Shown here: positions 17,970 through 27,653 of the stretch, one piece after another | Numbering within the stretch: position 1 is the stretch's first letter | How the letters are laid out: each line of letters begins with the position of its first letter | From: Rossellomorea marisflavi | GTDB taxonomy: Bacteria; Bacillota; Bacilli; Bacillales; Bacillaceae_B | Length of the DNA stretch: 64,000 nucleotides | Direction: 5' to 3' | Assembly (NCBI RefSeq): GCF_001274775.1 | Contig: NZ_LGUE01000001.1 | Location: 124,001-188,000 of the forward strand | Translations under genes and position numbers: made by a program | Notes under the pieces: model-generated | What the model saw: only the letters and a program-made list of their open reading frames with translations | Told to the model about the DNA's origin: nothing | Database searches by the model: none

Positions 17970-17984
17970 ATGTAACCGATGTCA
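17970..17984 (+). promoter_or_regulatory. CcpA catabolite-responsive element (cre) of ackA
   Basis: ATGTAACCGATGTCA matches the cre consensus WTGNAANCGNWNNCW at every position. It is centred about 57 bp before the inferred transcription start, upstream of the -35 element, which is the location used for CcpA activation of ackA in B. subtilis. Confidence 0.8.
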
Positions 17985-17998
17985 TTTCAAGCTTTTTC

Positions 17999-18027
17999 TT
18001 GAAATGGGGGTGTGCTAGTGATTAAAT
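17999..18027 (+). promoter_or_regulatory. Sigma-A promoter of ackA
   Basis: TTGAAA at 17999-18004 and TTAAAT at 18022-18027 with 17-bp spacing and an extended TG one base before the -10. The dyad TTTCAAG/CTTGAAA lies between the cre and the -35. Confidence 0.65.
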
Positions 18028-18103
18028 GAGGAATTGAGAGATAAAAATTCGTTCATGGAACAAAATAAAAGAAGAGATTCAAACATAAAGGGAGCGATAT
18101 ACC

Positions 18104-19297
18104 GTGGCAAAAAAAGTCATTGCAATTAACGCTGGAAGTTCTTCCTTGAAATTTCAGCTTTTTGATATGCCGGAAGAAACCGTCATCACAAAAGGACTCG
18201 TTGAGCGTATCGGACTGAAGGATTCCGTCTTCACCATTTCTGTAAACGGCGAGAAAAACGAAGAAATCACCGATATCCCGAATCACGAAGTGGCTGTTAA
18301 AATGCTTTTGGACAAGCTCACTGGTTTCGGCATCATTTCTTCTCTTGATGAAATCGAAGGAATCGGCCACCGCGTTGTACACGGCGGGGAAGTATTCAAT
18401 GAATCCGTCCTCATCACCGATGAAGTATTGGAGAAAATCGACGAGCTATCAGAGCTTGCACCCCTTCACAACCCGGCGAACCTGACAGGGATCCAAGCGT
18501 TCAGGAACATCCTTCCGAACGTACCGGCTGTTGCTGTGTTCGATACAGCTTTCCATCAGACGATGCCTGAAAGTTCATTCCTGTACAGCCTGCCATATGA
18601 GTACTATGAAAAATACGGAATCCGCAAATACGGCTTCCACGGTACATCCCATAAATATATTTCTGAGCGTGCAGCTGAAATGCTCGGTCGCCCGAAAGAG
18701 CAGCTTCGCCTGATTTCTTGTCACTTGGGTAACGGAGCAAGCATCGCTGCGATCGAAGGCGGAAAATCCATCGATACATCCATGGGCTTCACTCCACTTG
18801 CGGGTGTGGCAATGGGTACACGTTCAGGTAATATCGACCCTGCGTTGATTCCCTTCATTATGGAAAAAACCGATTCAACGGCTGATGAAGTGTTGAACGT
18901 CTTGAATAAAAAATCAGGGATCCTTGGTGTATCCGGGTTCTCAAGCGATCTTCGCGACATCCAGGATGGAGTGGAAGCAGGTAACGAGCGTGCTGAGCTT
19001 GCTCTTGACGTATTCGCCAACCGCATCCACAAATACATCGGTTCATATGCTTCACGCATGAACGGTGTCGATGCCATCGTCTTCACTGCCGGAATCGGTG
19101 AAAACAGCTTGATCGTCCGTGAAAGAGTGCTTAAAGGCCTTGAGTTCATGGGTGTTTATTGGGATCCTGCTCGCAACACGACGCGTGGGGAAGAAACATT
19201 CCTAAGCTACCCTCACTCACCGGTCAAAGTCATGGTCATCCCGACCAACGAAGAAGTCATGATCGCCCGTGACGTTCTTGAAAAAGGCGATATCTGA
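18104..19297 (+). CDS. ackA: Acetate kinase
   Basis: This 397-residue enzyme makes ATP and acetate from acetyl phosphate, the last step of acetate overflow. Translation starts at GTG behind AAAGGGAG. The ASKHA-fold signatures are present: [13 protein letters not shown] at the N-terminus, then [13 protein letters not shown] near residue 172 and the phosphate-binding [13 protein letters not shown] near residue 205. A perfect cre upstream indicates activation by CcpA when glucose is plentiful. It is monocistronic, with a strong terminator. The moaB gene found between ackA and argG in B. subtilis is absent here. Confidence 0.97.
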   Translation: MAKKVIAINAGSSSLKFQLFDMPEETVITKGLVERIGLKDSVFTISVNGEKNEEITDIPNHEVAVKMLLDKLTGFGIISSLDEIEGIGHRVVHGGEVFNESVLITDEVLEKIDELSELAPLHNPANLTGIQAFRNILPNVPAVAVFDTAFHQTMPESSFLYSLPYEYYEKYGIRKYGFHGTSHKYISERAAEMLGRPKEQLRLISCHLGNGASIAAIEGGKSIDTSMGFTPLAGVAMGTRSGNIDPALIPFIMEKTDSTADEVLNVLNKKSGILGVSGFSSDLRDIQDGVEAGNERAELALDVFANRIHKYIGSYASRMNGVDAIVFTAGIGENSLIVRERVLKGLEFMGVYWDPARNTTRGEETFLSYPHSPVKVMVIPTNEEVMIARDVLEKGDI

Positions 19298-19306
19298 TCG
19301 CTCACC

Positions 19307-19343
19307 AGAGCCTTCACCCCAACCGGGTGGAGGCTCTTTATTG
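19307..19343 (+). terminator. Terminator after ackA
   Basis: AGAGCCTTCACCC and GGGTGGAGGCTCT with one mismatch, then TTTATTG. Confidence 0.75.
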
Positions 19344-19515
19344 TTCAGGGGGACAAAAACGGATTGGAGAAAAAGCAGGAAGACGGGACGGAGGAACGCC
19401 GGAATGTGTGAGTGGTGGAGTTGCCGGCTTATTTTCCACCGGTATTTTCAGGCTGATTTCCAAAATGAGTGTGATATACTTAGAACAAATCTAGTTTGTG
19501 CGAGGAGTGGATGGT

Positions 19516-20349
19516 GTGAGCTGGTCTGAAAGAGATCAACAGGTATGGGATTCGATCAAGGCTTGGAAACGTGATTTGTATGATTATGAAGCAAATGATC
19601 TGGAGTTTACATATGTGAAATGGCTGGATACGGCTTTTGCGGCGGTCCCAGAAGAGGTCCAGGAATCATTTTTTCAACGCTTGGACGGATGGTTGTTTCA
19701 GCTGCACTCCCTGATTCAAGGGTCGCAGATGCAAAACGATGCCAAAGAACGGATTTTGTCCACGGCCAGGACCTTTAACCCTGAAATCCAAGTGGTGGAT
19801 GATCTTGCAGCGCTGTCCATTGATCAGCTGCATTATATCGCTGAACAGCATGCGGGACGTCATCGCCTCTATTCCCTTGTCCAAGGGGGGATCACCGGCA
19901 CAGGGGGCTTGGTGGCACTAGGATCTGATCTACCTGCGATGGCCGTCATCAATCTTCGTTCCATCCAGCTGATCGCTGCGTCTTATGGCTGTGACGTGCA
20001 GACGCCATTTGAAACCATGACTTCCCTGAAAGTGTTCCACGCGGCCACTTTGCCTGCAAGGCTGCAGGCCGAAGCGTGGGAAGAGCTTCTTCAAGACCTG
20101 GAGAGCAGGGGATCAACGTATTTCTTTGATGGTTCGGAACAGCTGACGGATTATACGTGGCTTGAGGGGACACTGAAGCAATCCATGAAGGCACTTGCGA
20201 TTTCCATGTTCAAAGGCAAGAAATGGTCGGGGCTGCCCCTGATCTCCATGGCAATCGGGGCGGGATCCAATTATCAGCTGTCCCGAAGGATCACGGCATT
20301 TGCAGAGAAGTATTATCAGTATCGGTATTTAAGGGAAAAGAAAAGCTAA
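19516..20349 (+). CDS. EcsC family protein
   Basis: A 277-residue protein of the EcsC family, named after the third gene of the B. subtilis ecs locus but not a transporter itself. It has a helical N-terminal half, then a glycine-rich hydrophobic block SLVQGGITGTGGLVALGSDLPAMAVINLRSIQLIAASYG near residues 115-153 that is diagnostic of the family, and a hydrophobic ISMAIGAGSNY block near the end. The likely start is GTG 19516 behind CGAGGAG; an upstream GTG at 19498 is possible. The biochemical role is unknown. It stands where moaB is in B. subtilis. Confidence 0.8.
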   Translation: MSWSERDQQVWDSIKAWKRDLYDYEANDLEFTYVKWLDTAFAAVPEEVQESFFQRLDGWLFQLHSLIQGSQMQNDAKERILSTARTFNPEIQVVDDLAALSIDQLHYIAEQHAGRHRLYSLVQGGITGTGGLVALGSDLPAMAVINLRSIQLIAASYGCDVQTPFETMTSLKVFHAATLPARLQAEAWEELLQDLESRGSTYFFDGSEQLTDYTWLEGTLKQSMKALAISMFKGKKWSGLPLISMAIGAGSNYQLSRRITAFAEKYYQYRYLREKKS

Positions 20350-20353
20350 AATG

Positions 20354-20387
20354 AAAACGGCGGAGAATGGGATCTCCGCCGTTTTTT
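20354..20387. terminator. Bidirectional terminator between EcsC gene and the small minus-strand ORF
   Basis: AAAACGGCGGAGA and TCTCCGCCGTTTT, 13 perfect pairs with a 6-nt loop and T-rich exit on both strands. Confidence 0.85.
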
Positions 20388-20686
20388 CATGCGTGGATTT
20401 CTGGATTGGTCCGATACCAGATCCACAGATCGTTGATGGCTGAAGCACGGTCGCTGATCCGTTCATTGATCATGCACGAGCGTTCGAAATCGTCTTCCTC
20501 CGATAGTTCGGTCAGGAGGGTTTCGATTTCCACTTCCAGCTCCTTTATGCGATCGGGGATGGTGCCACGGATCTTTTCCCACTCCATCAGGATCTTTTCT
20601 TGCTGGTGGGGAGTGTACCCGTTCCAGTCCCGGCTCAGATCAGGCAGTCGGATCTTCAATCGCTCATCTGTTGAAAAGTTGAACAT
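20387..20686 (-). CDS. Small hypothetical protein, charged and helical
   Basis: A 99-residue ORF whose stop abuts a strong shared terminator and whose ATG follows GAGGGATCATC, so it looks like a real gene. The protein is acidic, Trp-rich (WNGY, WEKIRG, LWIWYRTNPE) and predicted helical, with a probable coiled coil in the middle (IKELEVEIETLLTEL). I recognise no family. It is divergent from argG, with a roughly 170-bp shared upstream region containing the argG operators. Confidence 0.65.
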   Translation of the reverse strand: MFNFSTDERLKIRLPDLSRDWNGYTPHQQEKILMEWEKIRGTIPDRIKELEVEIETLLTELSEEDDFERSCMINERISDRASAINDLWIWYRTNPEIHA

Positions 20687-20764
20687 GATGATCCCTCATT
20701 TCGTTGATTCATTTCCATCCTACACGAATACACTGACGGATTCTAATAAGAATTTATACAAATT

Positions 20765-20833
20765 CATGAATAAGTGTTGAATAAATACGCAAAAGGTGCT
20801 AATATTAATTCAACTTAAAGAATATTTATTCAA
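20765..20833 (+). promoter_or_regulatory. argG promoter with two AhrC/ArgR-type boxes
   Basis: TTGAAT (20777-20782) and TAATAT (20800-20805), 17 bp apart, form a sigma-A promoter. CATGAATAA at 20765-20773 followed by TGAATAAAT at 20778-20786 overlaps the -35. A second site, read on the minus strand as TTGAATAAATATTCTT, lies at 20818-20833 around the transcription start. Both resemble the Bacillus ARG box CATGAATAAAAATKCAAK. Confidence 0.7.
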
Positions 20834-20858
20834 TCGAGTAGTTTTATTGGAGGGAATT

Positions 20859-22073
20859 ATGTTGAATCAAAAAGTGGTTTTAGCCTACTCAGGTGGTTTA
20901 GATACGTCAGTTGCAGTTCAGTGGTTGAAGGAAAAAGGATACGAAGTCATTGCATGTTGCCTGGATGTCGGGGAAGGGAAAGATCTTGATTTTGTTCAAT
21001 CGAAAGCACTGAAAGTCGGAGCATCCAAAAGCTATGTGATCGATGCGAAACAAGAATTCGCGGATGAATTTGCCCTGTTGGCCCTGCAAAGCCATGCTCT
21101 TTATGAAGGGAAATATCCGTTGGTGTCGGCTCTGTCGAGACCGCTTATCGCCAAAAAACTCGTAGAAATCGCGGAGCAGGAGAATGCAACGGCAGTCGCC
21201 CACGGCTGTACGGGTAAAGGGAACGACCAGGTTCGTTTTGAAGTCTCCATTGCAGCATTGAATCCTTCACTTGAGGTTCTTGCACCGGTGCGTGACTGGA
21301 AATGGTCAAGGGAAGAGGAGATTGAGTACGCGAAAGAGAAAGGGATTCCGGTTCCAATCAATCTTGACTCCCCGTATTCCATCGACCAGAACCTGTGGGG
21401 AAGAAGCAATGAGTGCGGAGTCCTTGAAGATCCTTGGGCAGCACCGCCTGAAGATGCCTATGATCTGACCGTGAGCATCGAAGAAGCGCCGGATACAGCC
21501 GATACGGTTGAAATCACGTTCGATAAAGGGGTTCCGGTCGCATTGGATTCTGTTCCTTATCCGCTTCACGAGCTTATTGCCAAGCTGAATGTCCTTGGAG
21601 GCAAGCACGGTGTCGGACGAATCGACCATGTGGAAAATCGCCTGATCGGAATCAAGTCCCGCGAGGTCTATGAATGCCCGGCTGCGATCACGTTGCTGAA
21701 AGCACATAAAGAGCTGGAAGATCTGACCCTTGTGAAGGAACTTGCTCATTATAAGCCGGTCATCGAGAAGAAAATGACCGAATTGATCTATGAAGGACTA
21801 TGGTTCTCACCATTGAATAAAGCCTTGAAGGCCTTCCTCGATGAATCCCAGCAGTTCGTGAACGGGACGGTCCGTGTGAAATTGTTCAAAGGCCATGCCA
21901 TCGTAGAAGGAAGAATGTCTCCGAATTCCCTATATGACGAAAACCTTGCAACATATACGAAAGCCGATCAATTCGACCACGATGCCGCTGTCGGATTCAT
22001 CAAGCTCTGGGGTCTTCCGACGAAGGTATCATCCATGGTGAATAAACCGGCTAAGGAAAAGGTCTCTCTATGA
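20859..22073 (+). CDS. argG: Argininosuccinate synthase
   Basis: A 404-residue ATP-dependent ligase joining citrulline and aspartate, the penultimate step of arginine synthesis. The ATG at 20859 follows GGAGGG; a longer frame from 20796 lies in promoter DNA. The N-terminal PP-loop [18 protein letters not shown] and the block [13 protein letters not shown] near residue 117 are characteristic. It overlaps argH by 4 nt. Repression by the arginine regulator is predicted from the two boxes upstream. Confidence 0.97.
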   Translation: MLNQKVVLAYSGGLDTSVAVQWLKEKGYEVIACCLDVGEGKDLDFVQSKALKVGASKSYVIDAKQEFADEFALLALQSHALYEGKYPLVSALSRPLIAKKLVEIAEQENATAVAHGCTGKGNDQVRFEVSIAALNPSLEVLAPVRDWKWSREEEIEYAKEKGIPVPINLDSPYSIDQNLWGRSNECGVLEDPWAAPPEDAYDLTVSIEEAPDTADTVEITFDKGVPVALDSVPYPLHELIAKLNVLGGKHGVGRIDHVENRLIGIKSREVYECPAAITLLKAHKELEDLTLVKELAHYKPVIEKKMTELIYEGLWFSPLNKALKAFLDESQQFVNGTVRVKLFKGHAIVEGRMSPNSLYDENLATYTKADQFDHDAAVGFIKLWGLPTKVSSMVNKPAKEKVSL

Positions 22074-23449
22074 TGAAATTATGGGGAGGACGTTTTACAA
22101 AGAAACCTGAAGAGTGGGTGGATGAATTCAATGCATCCATTTCATTCGACCAGGAACTGGTCATGGAGGACATCGAGGGAAGCAAGGCCCATGTCACCAT
22201 GCTGAAAAAATGCGGGATCCTGTCGGCTGAAGAAGCCGACCAGATCCTTGGGGGATTGAATGAACTGGAGGATAAGGCTGCAGAAGGCAGCCTTTCGTTC
22301 TCCACGCAGTATGAGGACATCCACCTGAATCTGGAGAAACTCCTGATCGATACGGTCGGCGAGGTGGGAGGGAAGCTCCACACCGGGAGAAGCCGGAACG
22401 ACCAGATCGCAACCGATATGCATCTCTTCCTTAAGAAAAGGGTGGAGGAGGTTATCGGGCTGATCGAAGAATTCCAGGGAGCCATCGTGAAGCAGGCTGA
22501 GGATCATATCGAGACGATGATTCCGGGGTACACCCATCTGCAGCGTGCCCAGCCGATTTCATTCGCCCACCATCTGATGACGTACTATTGGATGCTTGAT
22601 CGTGATAAGGATCGCCTGAAGGATTCAATGAAACGCATTGATCTGTCCCCTCTTGGAGCAGGGGCGCTGGCCGGGACAACCTTCCCTATCGACCGGGCTT
22701 ACTCGGCCGAACTCCTTGGGTTCAGCGGAGTATACGAAAACAGCCTGGATGCTGTGAGTGATCGGGATTTCATCTTGGAGTTCCTAAGCAACAGTGCAAT
22801 CCTCATGACACATCTTTCACGCCTGGCAGAAGAGTTCATCCTGTGGTCTACGGAGGAGTTCCACTTCATCGAGCTTGATGACAGCTTCACGACGGGAAGC
22901 AGCATCATGCCTCAAAAGAAAAATCCGGATATGGCTGAGCTTGTCCGCGGAAAGACGGGAAGGGTGAACGGAAACCTAGTATCGCTCCTTACCGTGTTGA
23001 AAGGGTTGCCTCTTGCCTACAATAAAGACATGCAGGAAGATAAGGAGGGGATGTTCGATACGGTCAAGACGGTGATCGGCTCCTTGAAGATCTTTACGGG
23101 CATGATGGACACGATGAAGGTGAATAAAGACGTGATGGAAGAAGCGGTTGGGACCGATTTCTCCAACGCGACCGAACTGGCCGATTACCTCGCAGCCAAA
23201 GGCATGCCGTTCCGTAAGGCCCACGAAGTCGTAGGGAAGCTTGTGCTTCATTGTATCGAACAGGGCTATTACCTGAAGGATGTGACGCTTGCCACGTATC
23301 AACAGCATTCCGAACTGATCGAAAGCGACATTTATGACATCATCGCCCCTTCTGCAGCCGTGAAGCGCAGAAATTCATATGGCGGTACCGGCTTTGAGCA
23401 GGTGAAGATCCAGATTGAAAAAGCCAAGGGTGCGTTGGTGACGAAATAA
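22070..23449 (+). CDS. argH: Argininosuccinate lyase
   Basis: A 459-residue fumarase/aspartase-superfamily enzyme that splits argininosuccinate into arginine and fumarate. The family signature [16 protein letters not shown] lies near residue 280, and the N-terminus MKLWGGRF is typical. It starts inside the argG stop (ATGA), giving translational coupling, and ends at a strong terminator, so argGH is a two-gene operon. Confidence 0.97.
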   Translation: MMKLWGGRFTKKPEEWVDEFNASISFDQELVMEDIEGSKAHVTMLKKCGILSAEEADQILGGLNELEDKAAEGSLSFSTQYEDIHLNLEKLLIDTVGEVGGKLHTGRSRNDQIATDMHLFLKKRVEEVIGLIEEFQGAIVKQAEDHIETMIPGYTHLQRAQPISFAHHLMTYYWMLDRDKDRLKDSMKRIDLSPLGAGALAGTTFPIDRAYSAELLGFSGVYENSLDAVSDRDFILEFLSNSAILMTHLSRLAEEFILWSTEEFHFIELDDSFTTGSSIMPQKKNPDMAELVRGKTGRVNGNLVSLLTVLKGLPLAYNKDMQEDKEGMFDTVKTVIGSLKIFTGMMDTMKVNKDVMEEAVGTDFSNATELADYLAAKGMPFRKAHEVVGKLVLHCIEQGYYLKDVTLATYQQHSELIESDIYDIIAPSAAVKRRNSYGGTGFEQVKIQIEKAKGALVTK

Positions 23450-23451
23450 AG

Positions 23452-23483
23452 AAATCCCCCTGAGACGATTCAGGGGGATTTTG
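23452..23483. terminator. Bidirectional terminator between argH and the usp gene
   Basis: AAATCCCCCTGA and TCAGGGGGATTTT form 12 perfect pairs. Confidence 0.85.
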
Positions 23484-23489
23484 TATGTG

Positions 23490-23945
23490 TTACTCTTCTT
23501 CATCGGGCTCTTCGGTCCGGACCACCAGGACGTCGCACTTCGCGGCCCTCGTGACGTGTTCGGAAACGCTGCCGATCAGGAAACGTTCCACAGCGTTAAG
23601 GCCGGTCGCCCCGCAGATAATAAGATCTTTTCCTTTTTCGGAGGCTTTTTTCGGTATGACAACTTTCGGGGATCCGTATTCTACATACGTGTGGATCTTG
23701 GTAAGGCCGCATCGTTCCGCATTGGCTTTATATTCTCCAAGCAACTCTTCTGCATATTTGATGGCCCGTTCCCCGATGGTATGATCATAGGAGTCGATGG
23801 CGGCATAAGACCGAGTGTCGATGACGTGGAGCAGTGAAAGGACAGCATCATTCCTCTTGGCAATGGCAATTCCTTTTTTGAAGGCCCATTCCGCTTCTTT
23901 TGATCCATCTACAGCCACTAGAATATCACGATATTTTAAACCCAT
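23490..23945 (-). CDS. Universal stress protein, UspA family
   Basis: A 151-residue single-domain Usp protein. It begins YRDILVAVDGSKEAEWAFKKG and has the nucleotide-binding type C-terminal motif: ICGATGLNAVERFLIGSVSEHVTR approximates G2xG9G(S/T), so ATP binding is plausible. The start at ATG 23945 is preceded by AAGGAGG at 8 nt. The very acidic tail is EEPDEEE. The role in stress is inferred only from the family. It faces argH across a shared terminator. Confidence 0.85.
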   Translation of the reverse strand: MGLKYRDILVAVDGSKEAEWAFKKGIAIAKRNDAVLSLLHVIDTRSYAAIDSYDHTIGERAIKYAEELLGEYKANAERCGLTKIHTYVEYGSPKVVIPKKASEKGKDLIICGATGLNAVERFLIGSVSEHVTRAAKCDVLVVRTEEPDEEE

Positions 23946-24050
23946 CTTCAACCCCTCCTTTTCTTTATCATACTATATTTTCCCACGTATTTCTGTAGCG
24001 AATTTTCAAACAATAAGGTGGAATATCCTACGAATGGAGGAGGGACCATC

Positions 24051-24194
24051 TTGAAAAAGGATGAAAGCAAGCAGCTCACGTATGATGAAGGAGCGAGCGA
24101 ACAGGTAAGCCAGCAGATCATGGATTCGTACACGAGCGGCGTTGTCGGTACTGAGGACGGACGCTATGATGCCGAGGAAAAGAAAGAGGATTGA
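24051..24194 (+). CDS. Small acidic protein of 47 residues (possible YozQ/DUF4025-like)
   Basis: A short ORF starting at TTG 24051 behind a strong GGAGGAGGG seven bases upstream and ending 7 nt before a strong terminator, which supports it being real. The product is hydrophilic and acidic and contains SEQVSQQIMDSYTSGVVGTEDG. That pattern recalls short Bacillus proteins of the DUF4025/YozQ type, but the match is from memory and weak. No membrane segment or signal is present. Function unknown. Confidence 0.55.
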   Translation: MKKDESKQLTYDEGASEQVSQQIMDSYTSGVVGTEDGRYDAEEKKED

Positions 24195-24201
24195 CAGTAG
24201 T

Positions 24202-24243
24202 CTCGATCACCCTGCTTGATGGGTGATCGAGGCTTTTTCTTTT
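24202..24243. terminator. Terminator between the 47-aa ORF and the NCS1 permease
   Basis: CTCGATCACCC and GGGTGATCGAG, 11 perfect pairs, then GCTTTTTC. The last codons of the permease lie within it on the other strand. Confidence 0.8.
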
Positions 24244-25526
24244 TGGATCCGATTCACGAAAAAGTAGAGAGCCCCAGTGAAAAAGAACGACAGGAAGCCC
24301 GGTGACAGGTAATCGGGAAGGAGTGCATACAGGGCGATGCCTACGACCATCACGTAAATGGCTGTCTTGTTCGTTCCCGTCGTACCTGCAGCGAGGTGGG
24401 CGAGGTCATGCTCGTGAAGGCGTCCCTTCCTGAGAAGAAGGAAGTCGCTGACAATGATGGCCGATAAGGGTACCACCAGCATGCCGAGAAGGGAAATGAA
24501 CCCTTCTGCCCCATAGACGAGCTGGGGGAACAAGCTGAGGATGACACCGGCGATGGAGAAGAGGAGGGCGCTCTGGATCCTGCTCAGATGAGGAAGGGCA
24601 TTGAGCAGACTGTAGCCTCCTGTATATGCATTGCTCAGATTGATGGAAATCATGGAGACCAGGGCCGAGATGGTGATGATCGATAGAAGGAACGCGGATG
24701 AGGTGAGTTCACCGGCTGTCACGAAGGGATTCAATCCCTTGTAAAGGCTGGCACATATCCCACCAAGCAAGGCTGTCATGATGAACCCGGTCATGTTTCC
24801 TCCTAGGACGCCCCAGAATCCCTGATGTGGACTCACGCTATATCGGGTCATATCGGATGCCGCGCTCACACCGGAAATATACTGGACGAAGGCAAGGCTT
24901 CCGTAAAAGAAGAAGGCACCTGTCGAGAATGTACCATGTTGAACGATACCACCTTGGTCTCCTGTAAGGAACAGGGCCAACAAGATGAATTGGCCGGCAA
25001 TCAGGATAGGGATGAACCATTTGGAGGCACGTTTGACTGCTTCGAAGCCTACAAGGGCCAAAGCGGTCATCAAGAGGGCGAGGCCGAGTGCCACAGGGAT
25101 GAACGGGATGGAGGCACCGGTCAATTTCTTGATCATGGAGGTGACGACCAACGTCCCGCCGATTGTCTGTACGCTGAACCAATAGAGGGATGTAAGGGTA
25201 CGGACCGGTGAAGCGACCCTCATGGAAAGCTTTTTACCCAGGACGGAACGGAGGACATACTGAGCAGGCAGCCCGTATCGAGAACCGGGAAGGGACAGCA
25301 TGGATACGCAAAAGAAGGCCAGGAAGGCACCTGATACCGTCGAAAGGAATGCTGCATAAAAGGGCAGGCCGCCTTGGACGACGGCAAGTGCCGGGACAAG
25401 GAAGTTCCCAGAATTGACGGAGAACGCGAGCTGGATGATGAAGTACTCTTTCCAAGAGGTAGTCTTTTTATCTTGAGGGATGGATTCAAGGCCGAATCGT
25501 TCGATCATGGACGTTTTCATTTTCAC
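24207..25526 (-). CDS. NCS1 family cytosine/purine-type permease
   Basis: A 439-residue membrane protein with about twelve spans, of the nucleobase:cation symporter-1 family (cytosine, purines, allantoin, hydroxymethylpyrimidine). Visible family features are SVNSGNFLVPALAVVQGGLP in the first helix, the loop PGSRYGLPAQYVLRS, and SAASDMTRYS near the middle. The start is probably GTG 25526 behind AAAGGAG, with ATG 25520 as alternative. The substrate cannot be read. No nucleobase or thiamin gene is adjacent, so context does not help. It is divergent from ald. Confidence 0.82.
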   Translation of the reverse strand: MKMKTSMIERFGLESIPQDKKTTSWKEYFIIQLAFSVNSGNFLVPALAVVQGGLPFYAAFLSTVSGAFLAFFCVSMLSLPGSRYGLPAQYVLRSVLGKKLSMRVASPVRTLTSLYWFSVQTIGGTLVVTSMIKKLTGASIPFIPVALGLALLMTALALVGFEAVKRASKWFIPILIAGQFILLALFLTGDQGGIVQHGTFSTGAFFFYGSLAFVQYISGVSAASDMTRYSVSPHQGFWGVLGGNMTGFIMTALLGGICASLYKGLNPFVTAGELTSSAFLLSIITISALVSMISINLSNAYTGGYSLLNALPHLSRIQSALLFSIAGVILSLFPQLVYGAEGFISLLGMLVVPLSAIIVSDFLLLRKGRLHEHDLAHLAAGTTGTNKTAIYVMVVGIALYALLPDYLSPGFLSFFFTGALYFFVNRIQKEKASITHQAG

Positions 25527-25664
25527 ATAAACTCCTTTATCTTTGGCGACACTGAACATATCTTATTGTAATGATTTCTGAGAGGAAACAGAAGCGTTTT
25601 CGTTGAATACCTTGGAGTATGGATCGACGCTTCCGTGTTCATCAGGAAAGAAGGAGGAAGGATT

Positions 25665-26783
25665 ATGCAGATCGGCATACCGAAAGAGATCAAAAATAAT
25701 GAAAACAGGGTGGCCATGACTCCTGCCGGTGTCGTGAACCTGGTGGTGAATGGTCATGAGGTGTTCATCGAATCGGGCGCAGGCAACGGGTCGGGATTTT
25801 CCGATGAAGATTATGTTAAGGCCGGTGGGAAGATCGTGGGCGGTGCAGAAGAAGCGTGGGCAAAAGAGATGGTGATGAAGGTGAAGGAACCACTGCCAGA
25901 AGAATACGGGTTTTTCCGTGAGGGGCTGATCCTGTTTACATACCTCCATCTTGCACCCGAGCCAGCGTTGACGAAAGCCTTGATTGATAACAAGGTGGTG
26001 GGGATTGCCTATGAGACCGTCGAGGTGAACCGTTCCCTGCCCCTTCTCACTCCGATGAGTGAAGTGGCTGGAAGGATGGCGACCCAGATCGGTGCCCAGT
26101 TCCTTGAGAAGATCCACGGCGGGAAAGGGGTCCTTCTTTCCGGGGTCCCGGGAGTGAGTCGAAGCAAGGTGACGATCATCGGGGGTGGAGTGGCCGGTAC
26201 GAACGCTGCCAAGATGGCTGTCGGTCTCGGTGCCGACGTCACCATACTCGATCTCAGCCCGGAGCGGTTGAGGCAGCTTGATGATATTTTTGGCCGTGAT
26301 GTCACCACCCTCATGAGCAACCCTTTGAATATCGAGCATGCCGTGAAGGAATCGGATCTGGTGATCGGAGCGGTGCTCATACCGGGGGCAAAAGCCCCGA
26401 AGCTCGTGACCGAAGAGATGATCCGGTCCATGAACCCCGGCTCGGTCGTTGTGGATATCGCCATCGATCAAGGTGGGATCTTCGAGACGACGGATAGGAT
26501 CACGACCCATGATCAACCGACCTATGTGAAGCACGGAGTCGTCCATTATGCGGTAGCCAATATGCCGGGTGCAGTACCCCGTACATCTACGATCGCCCTG
26601 ACCAATGTGACCGTACCCTATGCCCTGCTCATTGCCAATAAGGGCTATAAGAAAGCCTGCATGGATCATGAGCCTCTGTTGAAAGGAATCAATACATTGA
26701 ACGGCTATGTGACCTACAAAGCGGTTGCGGAGGCACATGATCTCGACTATTCCGATACCCTCACCCAGCTGAAACAAATGTGA
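25665..26783 (+). CDS. ald: Alanine dehydrogenase
   Basis: A 372-residue NAD-dependent enzyme converting L-alanine to pyruvate and ammonia, used for alanine catabolism and needed for normal sporulation in B. subtilis. The start at 25665 follows AAGGAGGAAGG. The protein begins [20 protein letters not shown] and has the nucleotide-binding block [25 protein letters not shown] near residue 170. It lacks an obvious terminator before ytkL. A 414-residue open frame on the opposite strand is a shadow of this gene. Confidence 0.95.
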   Translation: MQIGIPKEIKNNENRVAMTPAGVVNLVVNGHEVFIESGAGNGSGFSDEDYVKAGGKIVGGAEEAWAKEMVMKVKEPLPEEYGFFREGLILFTYLHLAPEPALTKALIDNKVVGIAYETVEVNRSLPLLTPMSEVAGRMATQIGAQFLEKIHGGKGVLLSGVPGVSRSKVTIIGGGVAGTNAAKMAVGLGADVTILDLSPERLRQLDDIFGRDVTTLMSNPLNIEHAVKESDLVIGAVLIPGAKAPKLVTEEMIRSMNPGSVVVDIAIDQGGIFETTDRITTHDQPTYVKHGVVHYAVANMPGAVPRTSTIALTNVTVPYALLIANKGYKKACMDHEPLLKGINTLNGYVTYKAVAEAHDLDYSDTLTQLKQM

Positions 26784-26853
26784 GCACCCCGTTTTCCCTA
26801 CCGACAAAAAGGGTATATTCTTATAGATAGACTACCGAAAGTGAGGAGAAAAA

Positions 26854-27534
26854 ATGAATATATCGTATCACGGCCACTCTGTGGTGAAAATCGAAACGAA
26901 TGGCAAGACGATCCTTGTCGATCCCTTTATCACCGGGAACGAATTGACCGATTTGAAAGCGGAGGACGTCCAAACGGATGTAATCATTCTGACGCACGGT
27001 CATAATGACCACGTAGGGGATACGGTGGAAATCGCCAAACGGAATGACGCCCTCGTCATCGCACCGAATGAGCTCGCAAACTATCTCGGGTGGCAGGGAC
27101 TCAATACGCACCCGATGGCGATCGGTGGAGCCCGTGAATTCGATTTCGGGACAGTGAAGTTCACCCAGGCCTTCCACAGCTCGAGCTATACAACGGAAGA
27201 TAATCAGATCATCTACACCGGCATGCCGGCAGGATTCTTACTCATGGCAGAAGGAAAGACGATTTATCACGCAGGGGATACGGGATTATTCTCTGATATG
27301 AAACTCATCGGTGAACAGCACCCGATCGATCTTGCCTTCCTTCCGATCGGTGATAACTTCACGATGGGACCGGAGGATGCCGCCCTTGCCGCAACCTTCC
27401 TGAAGGCGAAGGAAGTCGTCCCGGTCCATTACGATACCTTCCCGCCGATCAAGCAGGATCCTCAAAAATTCGTGGACATGCTTGAGGGAGCCAAAGGTCG
27501 TGTCATGACCGCGGGCGATACGTTAGAACTGTAA
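26854..27534 (+). CDS. ytkL: Metal-dependent hydrolase YtkL (UPF0173)
   Basis: A 226-residue metallo-beta-lactamase fold protein. It has the HxHxDH-type metal motif [12 protein letters not shown] near residue 48, a GARE block, and the later ligand [12 protein letters not shown] near residue 140. The substrate is unknown for the family. The ATG follows GTGAGGAGAAAAA, and a good terminator follows. Confidence 0.9.
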   Translation: MNISYHGHSVVKIETNGKTILVDPFITGNELTDLKAEDVQTDVIILTHGHNDHVGDTVEIAKRNDALVIAPNELANYLGWQGLNTHPMAIGGAREFDFGTVKFTQAFHSSSYTTEDNQIIYTGMPAGFLLMAEGKTIYHAGDTGLFSDMKLIGEQHPIDLAFLPIGDNFTMGPEDAALAATFLKAKEVVPVHYDTFPPIKQDPQKFVDMLEGAKGRVMTAGDTLEL

Positions 27535-27540
27535 GAAAAT

Positions 27541-27572
27541 GATGGTGCCGGAACCGGCATCATCATTTTTTA
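27541..27572 (+). terminator. Terminator after ytkL
   Basis: GATGGTGCCGG and CCGGCATCATC with a two-base loop, then ATTTTTT. Confidence 0.75.
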
Positions 27573-27653
27573 TATCATAAGACTTCTTCATCCTGGGACA
27601 ACTTTCCCGAGATCCTTGCATATAGATGGGGTAAGCAGGAAGGAGTGGGATGA

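Noticed and set aside
25563-26807. 414-codon open frame on the minus strand over ald
   Set aside because: It lies entirely antisense to a well-supported alanine dehydrogenase, has His/Arg/Asp-rich shadow composition and no recognisable domain.
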